Shown piece after piece: positions 8,731 through 18,321 of a stretch of DNA of 32,508 nt; the stretch's first letter is position 1, and each line of letters starts with the position of its first letter. Both the position numbers and the translations under genes were made by a program. This DNA is from Bacillaceae bacterium Marseille-Q3522 (lineage in GTDB: Bacteria > Bacillota > Bacilli > Bacillales > Cytobacillaceae), in assembly GCA_017898095.1 (NCBI GenBank), contig JAGKQJ010000033.1:1-32508 (forward strand), in the 5' to 3' direction. The notes beneath the pieces are model-generated. The model did no database searches. It saw nothing but the letters and a program-made list of their open reading frames with translations, and was not told the DNA's origin.

Positions 8731-8765
8731 AAAAAAAGAGGAGCTCCGGCTAACAGAGACTCCCC
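8731..8765 (-). terminator. ftsH terminator
   Basis: On the minus strand GGGGAGTCTC pairs with GGAGCTCCTC (with wobble pairs and one mismatch) around an 8-nt loop and is followed by seven Ts. It lies 18 bp after the ftsH stop. Confidence 0.8.
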
Positions 8766-8782
8766 TTCCTTTATTTTACCCT

Positions 8783-10699
8783 TTATACTTCTAATTCCGG
8801 CGGTGCTTCTTCATCTGTATTTTGCGCTTTTTCTTGTTCCGGTTTTGATTGGATGGTTACTTTCACATTTTCAGGTAACTTTCCATTATTAAACAAGCTT
8901 TTTATTTGCTCAGCATCTAATGTTTCTACTTCAAGCAAAGTTTGCGCAATTAAATTCAGTTTTTCGCGATTCTCCGTCAAAACTTTCCTCGCCTTTTCAT
9001 AACATTCTTTCATGATCCGTTGAATTTCGAGATCAATTTCATAGGCAATGGCATCAGAATAATTTTGATCATTATTGAAGTCACGTCCTAAAAAGACCTG
9101 GCCTTGCGTTTGCCCAAACTGTAATGGTCCGAGCTTGTCGCTCATTCCATACTCGGTCACCATTTTCCGGGCGATATTGGTGGCACGCTGAAAATCGTTG
9201 TGAGCACCTGTACTTACTTCGCCAAAAACGATTTCTTCCGCCACTCGTCCGCCGAGAAGACCAGTAATTTTATCCAGAAGCTCCGGCTTTGTCATTAAAA
9301 AGCGATCTTCTTTTGGAAGCATAACAGCATAACCGCCGGCTTGGCCGCGGGGAACGATCGTAACTTTATGCACCATTTCCGCATCATCAAGCACGACACC
9401 AATAATGGTATGTCCGCCTTCATGAAAAGCAACAATATTCCGTTCTTTCTCAGAAATAACACGGCTTTTTTTCGCTGGCCCTGCGATAACACGATCAGAC
9501 GCTTCGTCCAGGTCGGTCATATCAATTTTCTTTTTATTTTGTCTTGCTGCAACGAGTGCTGCTTCATTTAACAGGTTTTCCAAATCTGCACCGGAAAAAC
9601 CGGGTGTCCGCATTGCAATTGTTTTTAAGTTAACGGACTCGTCTAAAGGCTTGTTGCGTGCATGTACTTTTAACACTGCTTCGCGACCGATTAAATCCGG
9701 ACGATCCACCGTAATTTGCCTGTCAAAACGGCCCGGTCTTAATAATGCAGGATCGAGTATATCCGGGCGGTTCGTAGCGGCAATGATAATAATGCCTTCA
9801 TTCGCACCAAATCCGTCCATTTCCACCAGCAGCTGATTGAGTGTCTGTTCACGTTCATCATGACCTCCGCCCAATCCTGCTCCGCGCTGACGCCCGACTG
9901 CATCAATTTCATCAATAAAGATAATACAAGGTGAGTTCTTCTTTGCTGTTTCAAATAAATCACGAACACGGGAAGCACCGACACCGACAAACATTTCCAC
10001 AAAATCCGAACCGCTAATAGAGAAAAACGGCACGCCCGCTTCTCCTGCAACAGCTCTTGCCAGCAACGTTTTCCCGGTTCCCGGAGGTCCGACAAGCAGA
10101 ACTCCTTTTGGAATTCTCGCACCAATCTCGGAAAATTTCCGGGGGTCTTTTAAAAATTCTACGACTTCGACCAGTTCCTGCTTTTCCTCATCTGCACCAG
10201 CAACATCTTTAAAACGGACTTTTTTCTTATCCTCATTATATAGCTTTGCTTTACTCTTCCCAAAATTCATGACACGGCTGCCGCCGCCTTGTGCTTGATT
10301 TAACACAAAGAAGAATAGAAGCAAAAGAATAACAAATGGAAGCATTGTCGTTAAAAAAGCAATCCAGCCATTTGTTTCTCTGGCAGGCAGAACATCTACT
10401 TTTGTACCGTTTTCAAGGGCATTAATCCGCTCCAAGGTTTGATCACTACCTGTAACATACGTAATGAACTTATTGTCGCCATTTTCCTGATCTGCCCTAA
10501 ATTCGCCGCGAACTTCATATACACCCCGTTCCGGCTGCATGGAAAAACTTCTTATATCTCCATTTTCGAGTGAACTTATAAATTCATCATAAGAGATTGT
10601 TTCTGTTGGTTCATTATTGTCATTAAAAAAGCTGAAAACGCCGATAATGACTAAAAATATTACTAAATAAAAGATGGCATTACGGAAAAACCGATTCAT
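8783..10699 (-). CDS. ftsH: ATP-dependent zinc metalloprotease FtsH
   Basis: A membrane-anchored AAA+ protease forming hexamers that degrades membrane and regulatory proteins; in B. subtilis it is needed for sporulation. The product is 638 aa. Two membrane segments lie at about 8-25 and 112-133 with an extracytoplasmic domain between. The AAA domain has Walker A GPPGTGKT (204-211), Walker B IIFIDE (about 259-264) and the second region of homology ([20 protein letters not shown]). The zinc motif is HEGGH (426-430), the Bacillus form of HEXXH. The tail is acidic. The start is ATG with GGAGG 6 nt upstream. Confidence 0.98.
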   Translation of the reverse strand: MNRFFRNAIFYLVIFLVIIGVFSFFNDNNEPTETISYDEFISSLENGDIRSFSMQPERGVYEVRGEFRADQENGDNKFITYVTGSDQTLERINALENGTKVDVLPARETNGWIAFLTTMLPFVILLLLFFFVLNQAQGGGSRVMNFGKSKAKLYNEDKKKVRFKDVAGADEEKQELVEVVEFLKDPRKFSEIGARIPKGVLLVGPPGTGKTLLARAVAGEAGVPFFSISGSDFVEMFVGVGASRVRDLFETAKKNSPCIIFIDEIDAVGRQRGAGLGGGHDEREQTLNQLLVEMDGFGANEGIIIIAATNRPDILDPALLRPGRFDRQITVDRPDLIGREAVLKVHARNKPLDESVNLKTIAMRTPGFSGADLENLLNEAALVAARQNKKKIDMTDLDEASDRVIAGPAKKSRVISEKERNIVAFHEGGHTIIGVVLDDAEMVHKVTIVPRGQAGGYAVMLPKEDRFLMTKPELLDKITGLLGGRVAEEIVFGEVSTGAHNDFQRATNIARKMVTEYGMSDKLGPLQFGQTQGQVFLGRDFNNDQNYSDAIAYEIDLEIQRIMKECYEKARKVLTENREKLNLIAQTLLEVETLDAEQIKSLFNNGKLPENVKVTIQSKPEQEKAQNTDEEAPPELEV

Positions 10700-10737
10700 C
10701 CCTTACCTCCTCCCACACGGAAAACAAACTATACTGT

Positions 10738-10767
10738 ATACTATCATAGAAAAACATTCTAATACAA
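10738..10767 (-). promoter_or_regulatory. Possible ftsH promoter (sigma-A)
   Basis: On the minus strand TTGTAT (10762-10767) and TAGTAT (10738-10743) are 18 bp apart, with TG one base before the -10. It lies in the 134-bp hpt-ftsH gap, so ftsH could be transcribed alone as well as with tilS-hpt. Confidence 0.5.
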
Positions 10768-10833
10768 CATTTACGCATCTTGCCAATCAGATTTATCTTT
10801 AATCATATATATCAGATATATGTATTTGATTTC

Positions 10834-11385
10834 TTAATTATTATGACTATACACGGAAGGTTTTAAAACACCAACATATGGAAGGTTGCGGTATTTTTCC
10901 GCATAGTCAAGTCCATAACCGACGACAAACGCATCTGGAACAACAAATCCAACATAATCTGCTTCAATATTTGCCTTGCGTCCGGTCGGTTTATCCAAAA
11001 GTGTTACGATTTTAATTGATTTAGCTTTACGGTAACGAAATAATTCAACCAGATAGCTTAATGTTAAGCCGCTATCAATAATATCTTCAATAATTAATAT
11101 ATCTCTGCCTTCTACAGACGTATCCAAATCTTTTAATATTTTCACTTCACCTGAAGATTCAGTTGAATTTCCATAGCTGGATACATCCATAAAATCCATT
11201 TCCAAATAGGTGTCAACACGCTTTAACAAATCAGCCATAAACAACATCGCACCTTTTAAAACACCAATAGCAAGCGGAAAACGTCCACGGTACTCTTCTG
11301 TTAATGTTGCTGCCATTTCTACAATTTTTTTTTGAATTTCCTCCTCTGTTACTAAAATTTCTTCAATATCATTTTTCACAATCAT
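10834..11385 (-). CDS. hpt: Hypoxanthine-guanine phosphoribosyltransferase
   Basis: Salvages hypoxanthine and guanine to IMP and GMP using PRPP. The product is 183 aa. The PRPP-binding motif [12 protein letters not shown] lies at 98-109 and the purine-contacting region [19 protein letters not shown] near the C-terminus. The ATG overlaps the tilS stop codon (ATGA), so the two are translationally coupled; GGGGGG lies just upstream. In B. subtilis the protein acts with TilS to activate ftsH transcription (hprT), and the neighbourhood is the same here. Confidence 0.96.
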   Translation of the reverse strand: MIVKNDIEEILVTEEEIQKKIVEMAATLTEEYRGRFPLAIGVLKGAMLFMADLLKRVDTYLEMDFMDVSSYGNSTESSGEVKILKDLDTSVEGRDILIIEDIIDSGLTLSYLVELFRYRKAKSIKIVTLLDKPTGRKANIEADYVGFVVPDAFVVGYGLDYAEKYRNLPYVGVLKPSVYSHNN

Positions 11386-12791
11386 TTGCCCCCCGGTAGA
11401 TCAATTGCTTTATTGTATATAACCAGAATATACTTTTTTCTCTTATCGTGTAAATCAGCTGCAAAACGGCTTTTTTTCAAACCCGGAATCCATAATAATT
11501 GGTCAGCTTTATCGGTTAAAATCGGCCAGCTTTCCCGATCTTGTAAAGGAATTTTTTGATCGATAAAAATATCTTTCACTTTTTTTGACCCCTTCATTCC
11601 TTTTAAGCTCATTCTATCTCCTGTTTTTCTAGTTCGAATCACAAATGGGAAAGAAACCAGTTCTTCTGCTAAGAACAATGTATGTTCCTCCCGTTTTGCT
11701 ACTCCTTCAAAATATTGAAAAGAAATTTTCGATCCATCCGGTAAAATGACGTCGCCCGGTTCATGCATCTCAAAACGATAAGATGTTTGTTTTTGCTGAT
11801 CATATTGGAAGTAACATTGCCGATACGAACGGATTACTTTCAAACCATTTGGAAAATCAAGTGACCCTGAAGGATGGGAACCTTTCACCAGTAAGCATAC
11901 TTGATCAATATGAATAGCGGAAATAGAAGAAGGATTTCCTTGATAAAGATAATTTAATATTAGTTGAATACCTCTTCTTTGTAAAGGAATTGGCATGGCA
12001 AGAAATGAGTCAATATCAATGATTATCTGTTTGTCATTTTTCTCCCTGATCACTTTTCTCATTTTTGCAATAGCCAGTGTTTCTAGAAATCTTTCATCCT
12101 CAGATAATTCCTCACTATAACGCAAAAAATGAACATGCACTTGCGGGTTTTCCTTCTTCAAAAAGGGGACTACATATTTTCGAAACCGATTCCGGCTATA
12201 GACATCTTTTTCATTGCTTGGATCTCTTCGCGGGTGCAGATCATGAAGTTTACAATATTGTTCTATTTCCTCCCGATTCAAACAAAGAAATGGCCGGAAA
12301 ATTTCAAACTCATAAAAGGATCGTAAAAAAGGGATTCCTGCTCTGCCGCTGCCTGTACTTCCCCTTGTTAACCGCATTAATATCGTTTCAATCTGGTCAT
12401 CTCCGTGATGCCCCAAAGCGAGATGCGTTAATTGCTGCTTCTTCATTACTTCAGCAAAAAATTGATAGCGGCAATCCCGCGCTGCTACTTGTCCGTTTTT
12501 TCCGGTAGCTTCCATATATTGCGGAACATTGATGCGTGTCATTTCAAAAGGAATATTTTCTTCTTTACAATATGCAGCGACAAATTTCGCTTCCTGATAC
12601 GACTCTTCCCCTCTAAACATATGATCAACATGGATCGCAACAAGGTAAAAACTTTCCCGTTTCTGTACGCTTTTAAGATAATGAAGCAGCGCGAGCGAAT
12701 CAGGACCGCCTGAAACACCAATGCCAATCCGTTTATCCTGTAAGCTAAAATGCTTTTCCTCAAGAAATGCTTTCACTTTCTTCTCCATCAT
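11382..12791 (-). CDS. tilS: tRNA(Ile)-lysidine synthetase
   Basis: Converts C34 of tRNA-Ile(CAU) to lysidine with ATP and lysine, so that it reads AUA; an essential enzyme. The product is 469 aa. The N-terminal PP-loop SGGPDS lies at 27-32, followed by [21 protein letters not shown] and [16 protein letters not shown]. The C-terminal TilS domains include [20 protein letters not shown]. Longer in-frame starts exist up to 12824, but the ATG at 12791 has AAGGAAG 8 nt upstream and fits the family N-terminus; 12788 is the alternative. Confidence 0.94.
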   Translation of the reverse strand: MMEKKVKAFLEEKHFSLQDKRIGIGVSGGPDSLALLHYLKSVQKRESFYLVAIHVDHMFRGEESYQEAKFVAAYCKEENIPFEMTRINVPQYMEATGKNGQVAARDCRYQFFAEVMKKQQLTHLALGHHGDDQIETILMRLTRGSTGSGRAGIPFLRSFYEFEIFRPFLCLNREEIEQYCKLHDLHPRRDPSNEKDVYSRNRFRKYVVPFLKKENPQVHVHFLRYSEELSEDERFLETLAIAKMRKVIREKNDKQIIIDIDSFLAMPIPLQRRGIQLILNYLYQGNPSSISAIHIDQVCLLVKGSHPSGSLDFPNGLKVIRSYRQCYFQYDQQKQTSYRFEMHEPGDVILPDGSKISFQYFEGVAKREEHTLFLAEELVSFPFVIRTRKTGDRMSLKGMKGSKKVKDIFIDQKIPLQDRESWPILTDKADQLLWIPGLKKSRFAADLHDKRKKYILVIYNKAIDLPGGK

Positions 12792-13013
12792 GGTCATAAC
12801 TTCCTTAAGACATTCAATTTGCAACGGAAATTAGGAAAAAATTATAATTTTTATTTAACTATCCCCATTACACTCCAAGCATCCGCAGCTCGTATCGTCT
12901 GACTTTTGCGGCTACCTTTAAGGATACCATTTTTTTATACAAACATTCAAAAACAATTTATTTTTTTTAAAAAAATCATTTCGTTTTTTATATATTGGAA
13001 AAAATTAAAAAAT

Positions 13014-13036
13014 GACGGACTCCCTGGGTAACCGTC
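13014..13036 (-). terminator. yabT terminator (probable)
   Basis: On the minus strand GACGG (13032-13036) pairs with CCGTC (13014-13018) around a 13-nt loop and is followed by ATTTTTTAATTTTTT. It starts about 28 bp after the yabT stop. The stem is short, but the T-run is strong. Confidence 0.6.
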
Positions 13037-13064
13037 TGAATTTTCATCATTCCGAAACTTACAA

Positions 13065-14039
13065 CTATAGCAGAAAATGATAAATATAAGCCATATAAAG
13101 AAAAAAAACAATGATGATGATGCAAATGGTTTCAAAAAGTCCCTTTTTTCTTCTTTTCTTGCCCTGCACCGTTTGCCGTTTTTGTGTTTTATGTGCCGCT
13201 CTTGTTGTTGCCGGAGTTTGGCGGGAGCCCGCATCCCCATTTATTGAAGCGAAAAACGCTTCTTTCATTTCAACAGCAGTTTGATACTGTCCTTGTAATG
13301 CCTTCAAAAGCAGAGTCTCATATTTATGAAGGCTGCTATGCTGCCTGATTTTCATTCTTAATTCGTTTATTCCCCCAGACAGTTTTTTAAATCGTTTTGG
13401 GTAGGCGGTATTAATGATAATCATCGCAACTGCAAAAAGATCATAGCCGGGTTCTGCCTTTCTTGACCCCAGCCCCCAATATCCCCTGTCATAAAATTCA
13501 GTGAACTCCTTTATCGCTCGTCCCTGTAGTGTTGTTCCGCCGACATCAATGCAGCGGATCCTCGCCGGCGGCCCGGTAACGATTAAATTTTCCGGTTTTA
13601 AATCACCAAAGATCCAGCCGTTTTCATGAAGAGATTGCAAATCTTTTAATAGTTGAATCATTAATACCTCTATCCATGAGGGACCTTTTTCTTTCAAAAA
13701 TGTCAGCAAATCAGGACCATGAATATACTCCATCGCATAAAATGAAATTCTATTTCCTCTTATCTCCCAATCATCCACATCAAATAATGCGGGTCCGAGG
13801 GGAGAACCTTGTACCTTTGCAAATGATTTTAGCACATTAACTTCAGAAGTAACCGACATTCCGTTATCGCTTAATTTTAACGCTACTTGTTGCTTTGCAA
13901 ATTGCGCTAAATATACAACTCCATTTGCCCCGGATCCCAGCTCTTTTACGATAACATAACGTTGCTGATGCCATTTCCCCTCTACTACAGTTCCCGGCGG
14001 AAACTTACATGGATTCTTCAAAGAAGGATTCATCATCAC
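13065..14039 (-). CDS. yabT: Sporulation serine/threonine kinase YabT
   Basis: A Hanks-type kinase; in B. subtilis it is DNA-activated, works in sporulation and phosphorylates RecA. The product is 324 aa. The kinase domain has the glycine loop GSGANG (35-40), Lys55 in VALKL, the catalytic loop FGDLKPEN (144-151, with FGD for HRD) and DVGG (165-168) for DFG; the B. subtilis protein has, from memory, the same changes. No extracellular sensor domain is present. A Lys/Arg-rich linker at about 280-301, a candidate DNA-binding stretch, precedes a C-terminal membrane segment (about 303-324). The start is a GTG overlapping the yabS end by 35 bp. Confidence 0.93.
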   Translation of the reverse strand: MMMNPSLKNPCKFPPGTVVEGKWHQQRYVIVKELGSGANGVVYLAQFAKQQVALKLSDNGMSVTSEVNVLKSFAKVQGSPLGPALFDVDDWEIRGNRISFYAMEYIHGPDLLTFLKEKGPSWIEVLMIQLLKDLQSLHENGWIFGDLKPENLIVTGPPARIRCIDVGGTTLQGRAIKEFTEFYDRGYWGLGSRKAEPGYDLFAVAMIIINTAYPKRFKKLSGGINELRMKIRQHSSLHKYETLLLKALQGQYQTAVEMKEAFFASINGDAGSRQTPATTRAAHKTQKRQTVQGKKRRKKGLFETICIIIIVFFLYMAYIYHFLL

Positions 14040-14742
14040 GAGAAATCAAACTCCTTAAGGAACGTTTCTTTGTAAAAGATGAGACTGCTTCACGAATAGC
14101 CGGTCCTGTCGGTGTCATACCGCCAATCGATAATTTATTAAAAATATTCGCTAATGATTCAAGCTTTGGTGTCCAATCAAGTATTTTTTCAACATCTTTC
14201 TTTTTCCCGGGAAATACTAATACAGAAAATAAATTATTCCCGGAACGCGCGTTTAAACTGAGTGATAAATCAAATAGCGCTTCTTTTACTGATGGCAGCT
14301 TATGCTTCATACTTGCGCTCGTATCGACTAATACTAATACTTCCAAATCCAGGTTCTCTCCAAGCTCATCGACAACCTCCATTACTTCCCCGCGTTTTTC
14401 CGGGGGGAGATCCTCCACCGTGCCGGAAGCTCCTAAAATTTGCTGAAGTTCTTTATTTACTACACCCTGCAGTGTTTGTGTCATTGCTTTCCTTGTTACC
14501 ATCTGAACTGTTTGCGAAAGCTTACTTGCATATACAATTTGGCTCACGCCGCCGCCTGACATTGCAATTCCTTCAATTTCATTGATGCCTTTTTCATCAA
14601 TGACATCTCGTTCCATTACACCGATTACGTTAACTGTTATCCCTTGTTCATGTGCCAGTGCTGCCATTGCAACCGGATCTTCTCCGTGATTAGAACAGCC
14701 ATCTGTTAATACTAGAATTTGTCTTAATTTCCCTTGTTTCAT
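14005..14742 (-). CDS. yabS: VWA-domain protein YabS
   Basis: A 245-aa protein with a von Willebrand A-like fold. The N-terminal ILVLTDGCSNHGEDPVA and the central VLVDTSASMKHKLPSVKEAL (a MIDAS-type DxSxS) are visible, followed by GGMTPTGPAIREA. The biochemical function is unknown; it is always paired with the kinase YabT next to spoIIE, so it probably partners YabT in sporulation. An in-frame TTG exists at 14757, but the ATG at 14742 has GGAGGGG 6 nt upstream and is the better start. Confidence 0.9.
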   Translation of the reverse strand: MKQGKLRQILVLTDGCSNHGEDPVAMAALAHEQGITVNVIGVMERDVIDEKGINEIEGIAMSGGGVSQIVYASKLSQTVQMVTRKAMTQTLQGVVNKELQQILGASGTVEDLPPEKRGEVMEVVDELGENLDLEVLVLVDTSASMKHKLPSVKEALFDLSLSLNARSGNNLFSVLVFPGKKKDVEKILDWTPKLESLANIFNKLSIGGMTPTGPAIREAVSSFTKKRSLRSLISRDDESFFEESM

Positions 14743-14893
14743 TGCTTTCCCCTCCAACTAATAATCGTTACCAGTTTCGACGGGAACGGGCGGATTTATA
14801 CCTCCCTGTGAAATAGAGTACTCGTTTTTAGCAAGCGGAATACATCGGGAAATCAGGTAGAGACTTTACTTCGCTACGAATGGCGCTTGCCCA

Positions 14894-17374
14894 CTAATTC
14901 GCCTTCTTTCTTATTTTTCGCACAGGGATTGCTTTCCATTTCGGTGTATTATGATTTATTTGCGCGACAACAATTGTCATATCATCCCCAATATATCCCT
15001 GTCTGGAACGGATGACTTCTTCCATAATTAAATCAGCTACCTCCTGAGGATGATTTGTTTTTAATTCAATTATTTTTCGTTTCATCCAGCGTTCATAATT
15101 TTCAACATGCTTTGGCCCTTCAAATACTCCGTCGCTCATCATAATTAATAAATCCCCTGCTTTTAACTGCTCACTTACGACTTCAACATCAAATTCTTTA
15201 ATAATTCCCATTGGTAAATTACTGGCCTGTATTTTCATCACTTTGCTGCCTCTTTTGATAAAGCTTGGAGTAGAGCCAATTTTAAGAAATTTTACATTTG
15301 CATTTTGCAAATCAATCATTGCCAAATCCAGCGTGGAAAAGATCTCGTCCGTTGTTCGTAATGAAAGGACGGAATTAATTGATTTTATCGCTATTTTCTC
15401 TTCGATGCCTGATTGTAATATGTTTTGCAGCAGTACAAGCGTCTCCTGGCTTTCAATATGCGCCCTTTCTCCATTCCCCATCCCGTCGCTAATGGCAATC
15501 GCATATTTTCCGCCGCTGAGTTCGATAGTGGAATAACTGTCCCCAGAAACAAAGCCGCCATCCTTTGCCGCATGTGCAATACCTGTCTCTACGACAAAAG
15601 CTTTTGCGGAGCGAAAAGTCACATGGCAGAAACCATTTGGATAGGAAGCACACTCTTCAGCATGGACAATCACCGTCTCATTTAATATATCCGAGAGCAT
15701 CGGGGCAATTAGTTTTTCACATTCACCATGTCCGTTGCAATATGGAATCGTTACATCGATATCAACATTTCCCTGTTCGAGGCTGTAAATTTCAATATGC
15801 TCTATGTGAACGCCGAAGCCTTGCAAGGCTTCAACGATTAATTCTTCTTGTTTATGATGATTTTCCCGTTCTTTTTGGATTTCTTTGGCGAAATCACCCA
15901 TTACTACGGAAACGCCAAGCAACTGGTCTGCTACTAATTTCCTGCTTTCTTGCAGTTGCTTTTTTAACTTTTGGTTTGCCTGATAGAAAGTCAATTCCTG
16001 CCGGATCACCTCTTCTACCCGTTTTGATTTTATGCAATGTTTATCCCAGTCTCTTGATAATTTTTTTGCGATTTTTCCTTGATTCTGATCCATTTCATGC
16101 ATGATTTCTTTCATATAGTCATATGTTGTAGTAAAGTTCCTTGCCCAGCAATGATCTTTTTTAAAGCAGGTTTGGCATGTTTTTTCTGTTACATTGCTTA
16201 AAAAATAATCAAGCTCTTTGCCCGTTTCATCGCGGACGTCCTCTTTTTTATCATTAGCGGTAAAGCTTTTTGATAGCGCTTGAAAAACATTGGAGAATTG
16301 TGCAACTCTTTGTGCTGTTACATCGCGCATTTTTCGCATATATTGCTGCTGCTCCGCACTATATTCCGGAGTTCCCGGGATATGTTTTGCTAATTTTGCA
16401 GTCAGGCTTTGCGGCGTTAATAGAAATAGTAGAATCGCTGCCGTTGATTCGTAAATAGACGTTATAAGCATCTCGCTGCCCTCACTATACATACCAATTA
16501 GTAAGGTCGCAATAAATAAACCGATGGCAACACCAATCTTTTTGCCTTCTTTCAGCAAACCGCCTAACAAACCGGAGAACGCTAACAAACTCATATGATA
16601 AAAACTGGAGATGTTGGCGAGACTGAAAATTAACCCCGTGACGACACCAACAGTTGAGCCGACAGTTGCTCCGGCAACAAATGCAAATAATAACACTAAA
16701 TAGCGGCTCATCACATGCTCAATTGACAGATCATAAATCGACCAGCCGATCGTGCCCGTCATAATCGAAGCAAGCATAATGATCATACAGACAATTTCCT
16801 CTGTTTTTAATGATTGTCTGCGCCTTGATATCGATAATAATGGCAGACCCTGGAGAAAGATCAATGTTAAGATAAAAGCTAAGCTTGCTTCAACACCTGC
16901 CAGGAAACCATCATAAATCATCAGATTCCCCTTTAATAAGTATGTTTTTCCAATAATTCCGAGAAAGAGAAGGATACTTACATAAAAAGGAAGAGCTTTC
17001 ATCTCACTTTTCAGCCATTTTTTTGTAAATCGATAGGCTAGGAGAAACGCGAAGCTAATCATAAAGATAACAACTGCATCTGTGATAGCCAAGCTTGCCG
17101 CTCCGCCAATTAAGCCTAGCAAGGCCAATGGTGCTTTTTCCTTTCTAAGGTAATAGACAGCCGCAAAAAATGGTAAGCTAAACGGTGTTAAATGTCCTAA
17201 AATATAGGCTCGTCCTAACAAAAACCCGATAAATAATAAAAGATAACCTTTTTTCATGAAGAAAAATTCCATATGTGATTGTAACTTATTAAAAAACTGT
17301 CCAATTCCTGATTTCGATTTTTGAAAGTTGACTTCACCGATGGAGCCGACGATATTTCTTTCCACTTTTTCCAT
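14894..17374 (-). CDS. spoIIE: Stage II sporulation protein E
   Basis: A membrane-bound PP2C-type phosphatase that dephosphorylates SpoIIAA, releasing sigma-F in the forespore, and also interacts with FtsZ at the polar septum. The product is 826 aa. The N-terminal third is about ten membrane segments. The middle region holds TCQTCFKKDHCW and helical, FtsZ-interacting sequence. The C-terminal phosphatase shows metal-site motifs ISDGMGNGE (Asp630), MSDGVFEG (Asp748) and GDDMT (about 796-800). It is a monocistronic unit with a classic Spo0A-type promoter upstream. Confidence 0.97.
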   Translation of the reverse strand: MEKVERNIVGSIGEVNFQKSKSGIGQFFNKLQSHMEFFFMKKGYLLLFIGFLLGRAYILGHLTPFSLPFFAAVYYLRKEKAPLALLGLIGGAASLAITDAVVIFMISFAFLLAYRFTKKWLKSEMKALPFYVSILLFLGIIGKTYLLKGNLMIYDGFLAGVEASLAFILTLIFLQGLPLLSISRRRQSLKTEEIVCMIIMLASIMTGTIGWSIYDLSIEHVMSRYLVLLFAFVAGATVGSTVGVVTGLIFSLANISSFYHMSLLAFSGLLGGLLKEGKKIGVAIGLFIATLLIGMYSEGSEMLITSIYESTAAILLFLLTPQSLTAKLAKHIPGTPEYSAEQQQYMRKMRDVTAQRVAQFSNVFQALSKSFTANDKKEDVRDETGKELDYFLSNVTEKTCQTCFKKDHCWARNFTTTYDYMKEIMHEMDQNQGKIAKKLSRDWDKHCIKSKRVEEVIRQELTFYQANQKLKKQLQESRKLVADQLLGVSVVMGDFAKEIQKERENHHKQEELIVEALQGFGVHIEHIEIYSLEQGNVDIDVTIPYCNGHGECEKLIAPMLSDILNETVIVHAEECASYPNGFCHVTFRSAKAFVVETGIAHAAKDGGFVSGDSYSTIELSGGKYAIAISDGMGNGERAHIESQETLVLLQNILQSGIEEKIAIKSINSVLSLRTTDEIFSTLDLAMIDLQNANVKFLKIGSTPSFIKRGSKVMKIQASNLPMGIIKEFDVEVVSEQLKAGDLLIMMSDGVFEGPKHVENYERWMKRKIIELKTNHPQEVADLIMEEVIRSRQGYIGDDMTIVVAQINHNTPKWKAIPVRKIRKKAN

Positions 17375-17410
17375 CCAGCTACACTCCTAACTTTAATATC
17401 ATTTCCGCTT

Positions 17411-17443
17411 ATTATAAATGTGAATTTTTCAAAAGTTTGTCAA
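17411..17443 (-). promoter_or_regulatory. spoIIE promoter: sigma-A with 21-bp spacer
   Basis: On the minus strand the -35 TTGACA (17438-17443) and -10 TATAAT (17411-17416) are both perfect but 21 bp apart. From memory, this abnormal spacing is the hallmark of the B. subtilis spoIIE promoter, which needs phosphorylated Spo0A to be used by sigma-A RNA polymerase. Confidence 0.85.
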
Positions 17444-17469
17444 AATAGCAGACGAGTTCCTTTTTTTCG

Positions 17470-17477
17470 TTCGACGA
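17470..17477 (-). promoter_or_regulatory. 0A box, proximal (one mismatch)
   Basis: The minus strand reads TCGTCGAA, one mismatch from the Spo0A box TTGTCGAA, starting 27 bp upstream of the -35. Confidence 0.5.
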
Positions 17478-17507
17478 CATTCTAGCAAATGATGCAAATC
17501 AATGATC

Positions 17508-17515
17508 TTGTCGAA
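17508..17515 (+). promoter_or_regulatory. 0A box, distal (perfect)
   Basis: The plus strand reads TTGTCGAA, an exact match to the Spo0A box, about 65 bp upstream of the spoIIE -35. Confidence 0.6.
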
Positions 17516-17677
17516 ACAGCTTCATAGAGCCAATCTTTTAGTCTATTTCTTTTTATAGAATTCGCTATTCAGCAGTTCGTATGTAAAAAATAACAAAAGC
17601 CGTGTCAAAACATTGTCAAATGACGGCAATAATTGACCCAGCTTTCCGATATTTATCATGATTTTAAAGTTAATTCG

Positions 17678-17715
17678 TAAAAAAGTCTGACTGGTAAAGC
17701 TTTTCAGTCAGACTT
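17678..17715 (-). terminator. yabR terminator
   Basis: On the minus strand a perfect 11-bp stem, AAGTCTGACTG with CAGTCAGACTT, and an 11-nt loop are followed by TTTTTACG. It begins about 67 bp after the yabR stop. Confidence 0.85.
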
Positions 17716-17782
17716 CATTAAGAAATATTCATTTATGATAACTTTTGACACAAATCAGATATATTTAAGAATAAGCAGCAAG

Positions 17783-18232
17783 TTAACCTCTTCTAGCTCC
17801 TCGTCCCCCGCGTTTTGATTCTGTATTGCGTTTTAAAGATGCCAAACGGTCTTCACTGTCCTTTAAAAATCGCGCCATTTTTGATTCGAAACTTTCTGTT
17901 CTTGAGGAGCGGTTATCATGATTCGCCTTGCCATGACGGGAACGATTGGCATGGTAACCTTGTCCTCTAGACTCATTTCTTTCCGTTCTCTCAGGTCTGT
18001 CTTTTGCTTTCTTAATTGACAAACCAATTTTCCCGTCACTCTCTACATTAATGACCTTTACTTCGACATGGTCTCCAACTTTTAAATGATCATTAATATC
18101 TTTTACATAGTTGTCAGCGACCTCACTAATATGAACAAGACCAGTTGAGCCTTCCGGCAACTCGACAAACGCACCGAAATTTGTAATGCCAGTAACCTTG
18201 CCTTGTAACTTGCTGCCTACTTCAATTGACAT
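17783..18232 (-). CDS. yabR: S1-domain RNA-binding protein YabR
   Basis: A 149-aa protein with a single N-terminal S1 domain (residues 1-75: GSKLQGKVTGITNFGAFVEL, LVHISEVAD, VKVINVESDGKIGLSIK), so it binds RNA, probably on or near ribosomes. The C-terminal half is a basic, Arg/Ser/Gly/His-rich tail that looks disordered and is longer than in B. subtilis YabR. The start is ATG with AAGGAGG upstream. It has its own consensus promoter and terminator, so it is a single-gene unit. The cellular role is not established. Confidence 0.9.
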   Translation of the reverse strand: MSIEVGSKLQGKVTGITNFGAFVELPEGSTGLVHISEVADNYVKDINDHLKVGDHVEVKVINVESDGKIGLSIKKAKDRPERTERNESRGQGYHANRSRHGKANHDNRSSRTESFESKMARFLKDSEDRLASLKRNTESKRGGRGARRG

Positions 18233-18281
18233 ATAAAGATTTTGCCTCCTTAAAGATATAAAAAATCTTACTCTCCTTTAT

Positions 18282-18311
18282 ATTATACAAAATTGGGAAA
18301 AAGGGTGTCAA
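18282..18311 (-). promoter_or_regulatory. yabR promoter (sigma-A)
   Basis: On the minus strand TTGACA (18306-18311) and TATAAT (18282-18287), both perfect, are 18 bp apart, 10 bp after the divIC stop. It predicts strong constitutive transcription of yabR. Confidence 0.75.
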
Positions 18312-18321
18312 TACAGCATTA

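Larger units (their letters stand above)
17375..17782. other. 408-bp intergenic region between yabR and spoIIE
   Basis: Holds the yabR terminator (17678-17715), two 0A boxes and the spoIIE promoter. No tRNA gene is seen here, although B. subtilis has tRNA genes near this position. Nothing else is recognised. Confidence 0.7.

Noticed and set aside
12077-12508. 143-codon plus-strand frame
   Set aside because: Antisense to the conserved part of tilS; no family resemblance.
13065-14039. YabT as a dead kinase because HRD and DFG are changed
   Set aside because: From memory the same FGD and DVGG forms occur in the active B. subtilis YabT, and the key Lys and Asp are present.
15565-16104. 179-codon plus-strand frame
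   Set aside because: It lies antisense to the conserved spoIIE gene and resembles no family.
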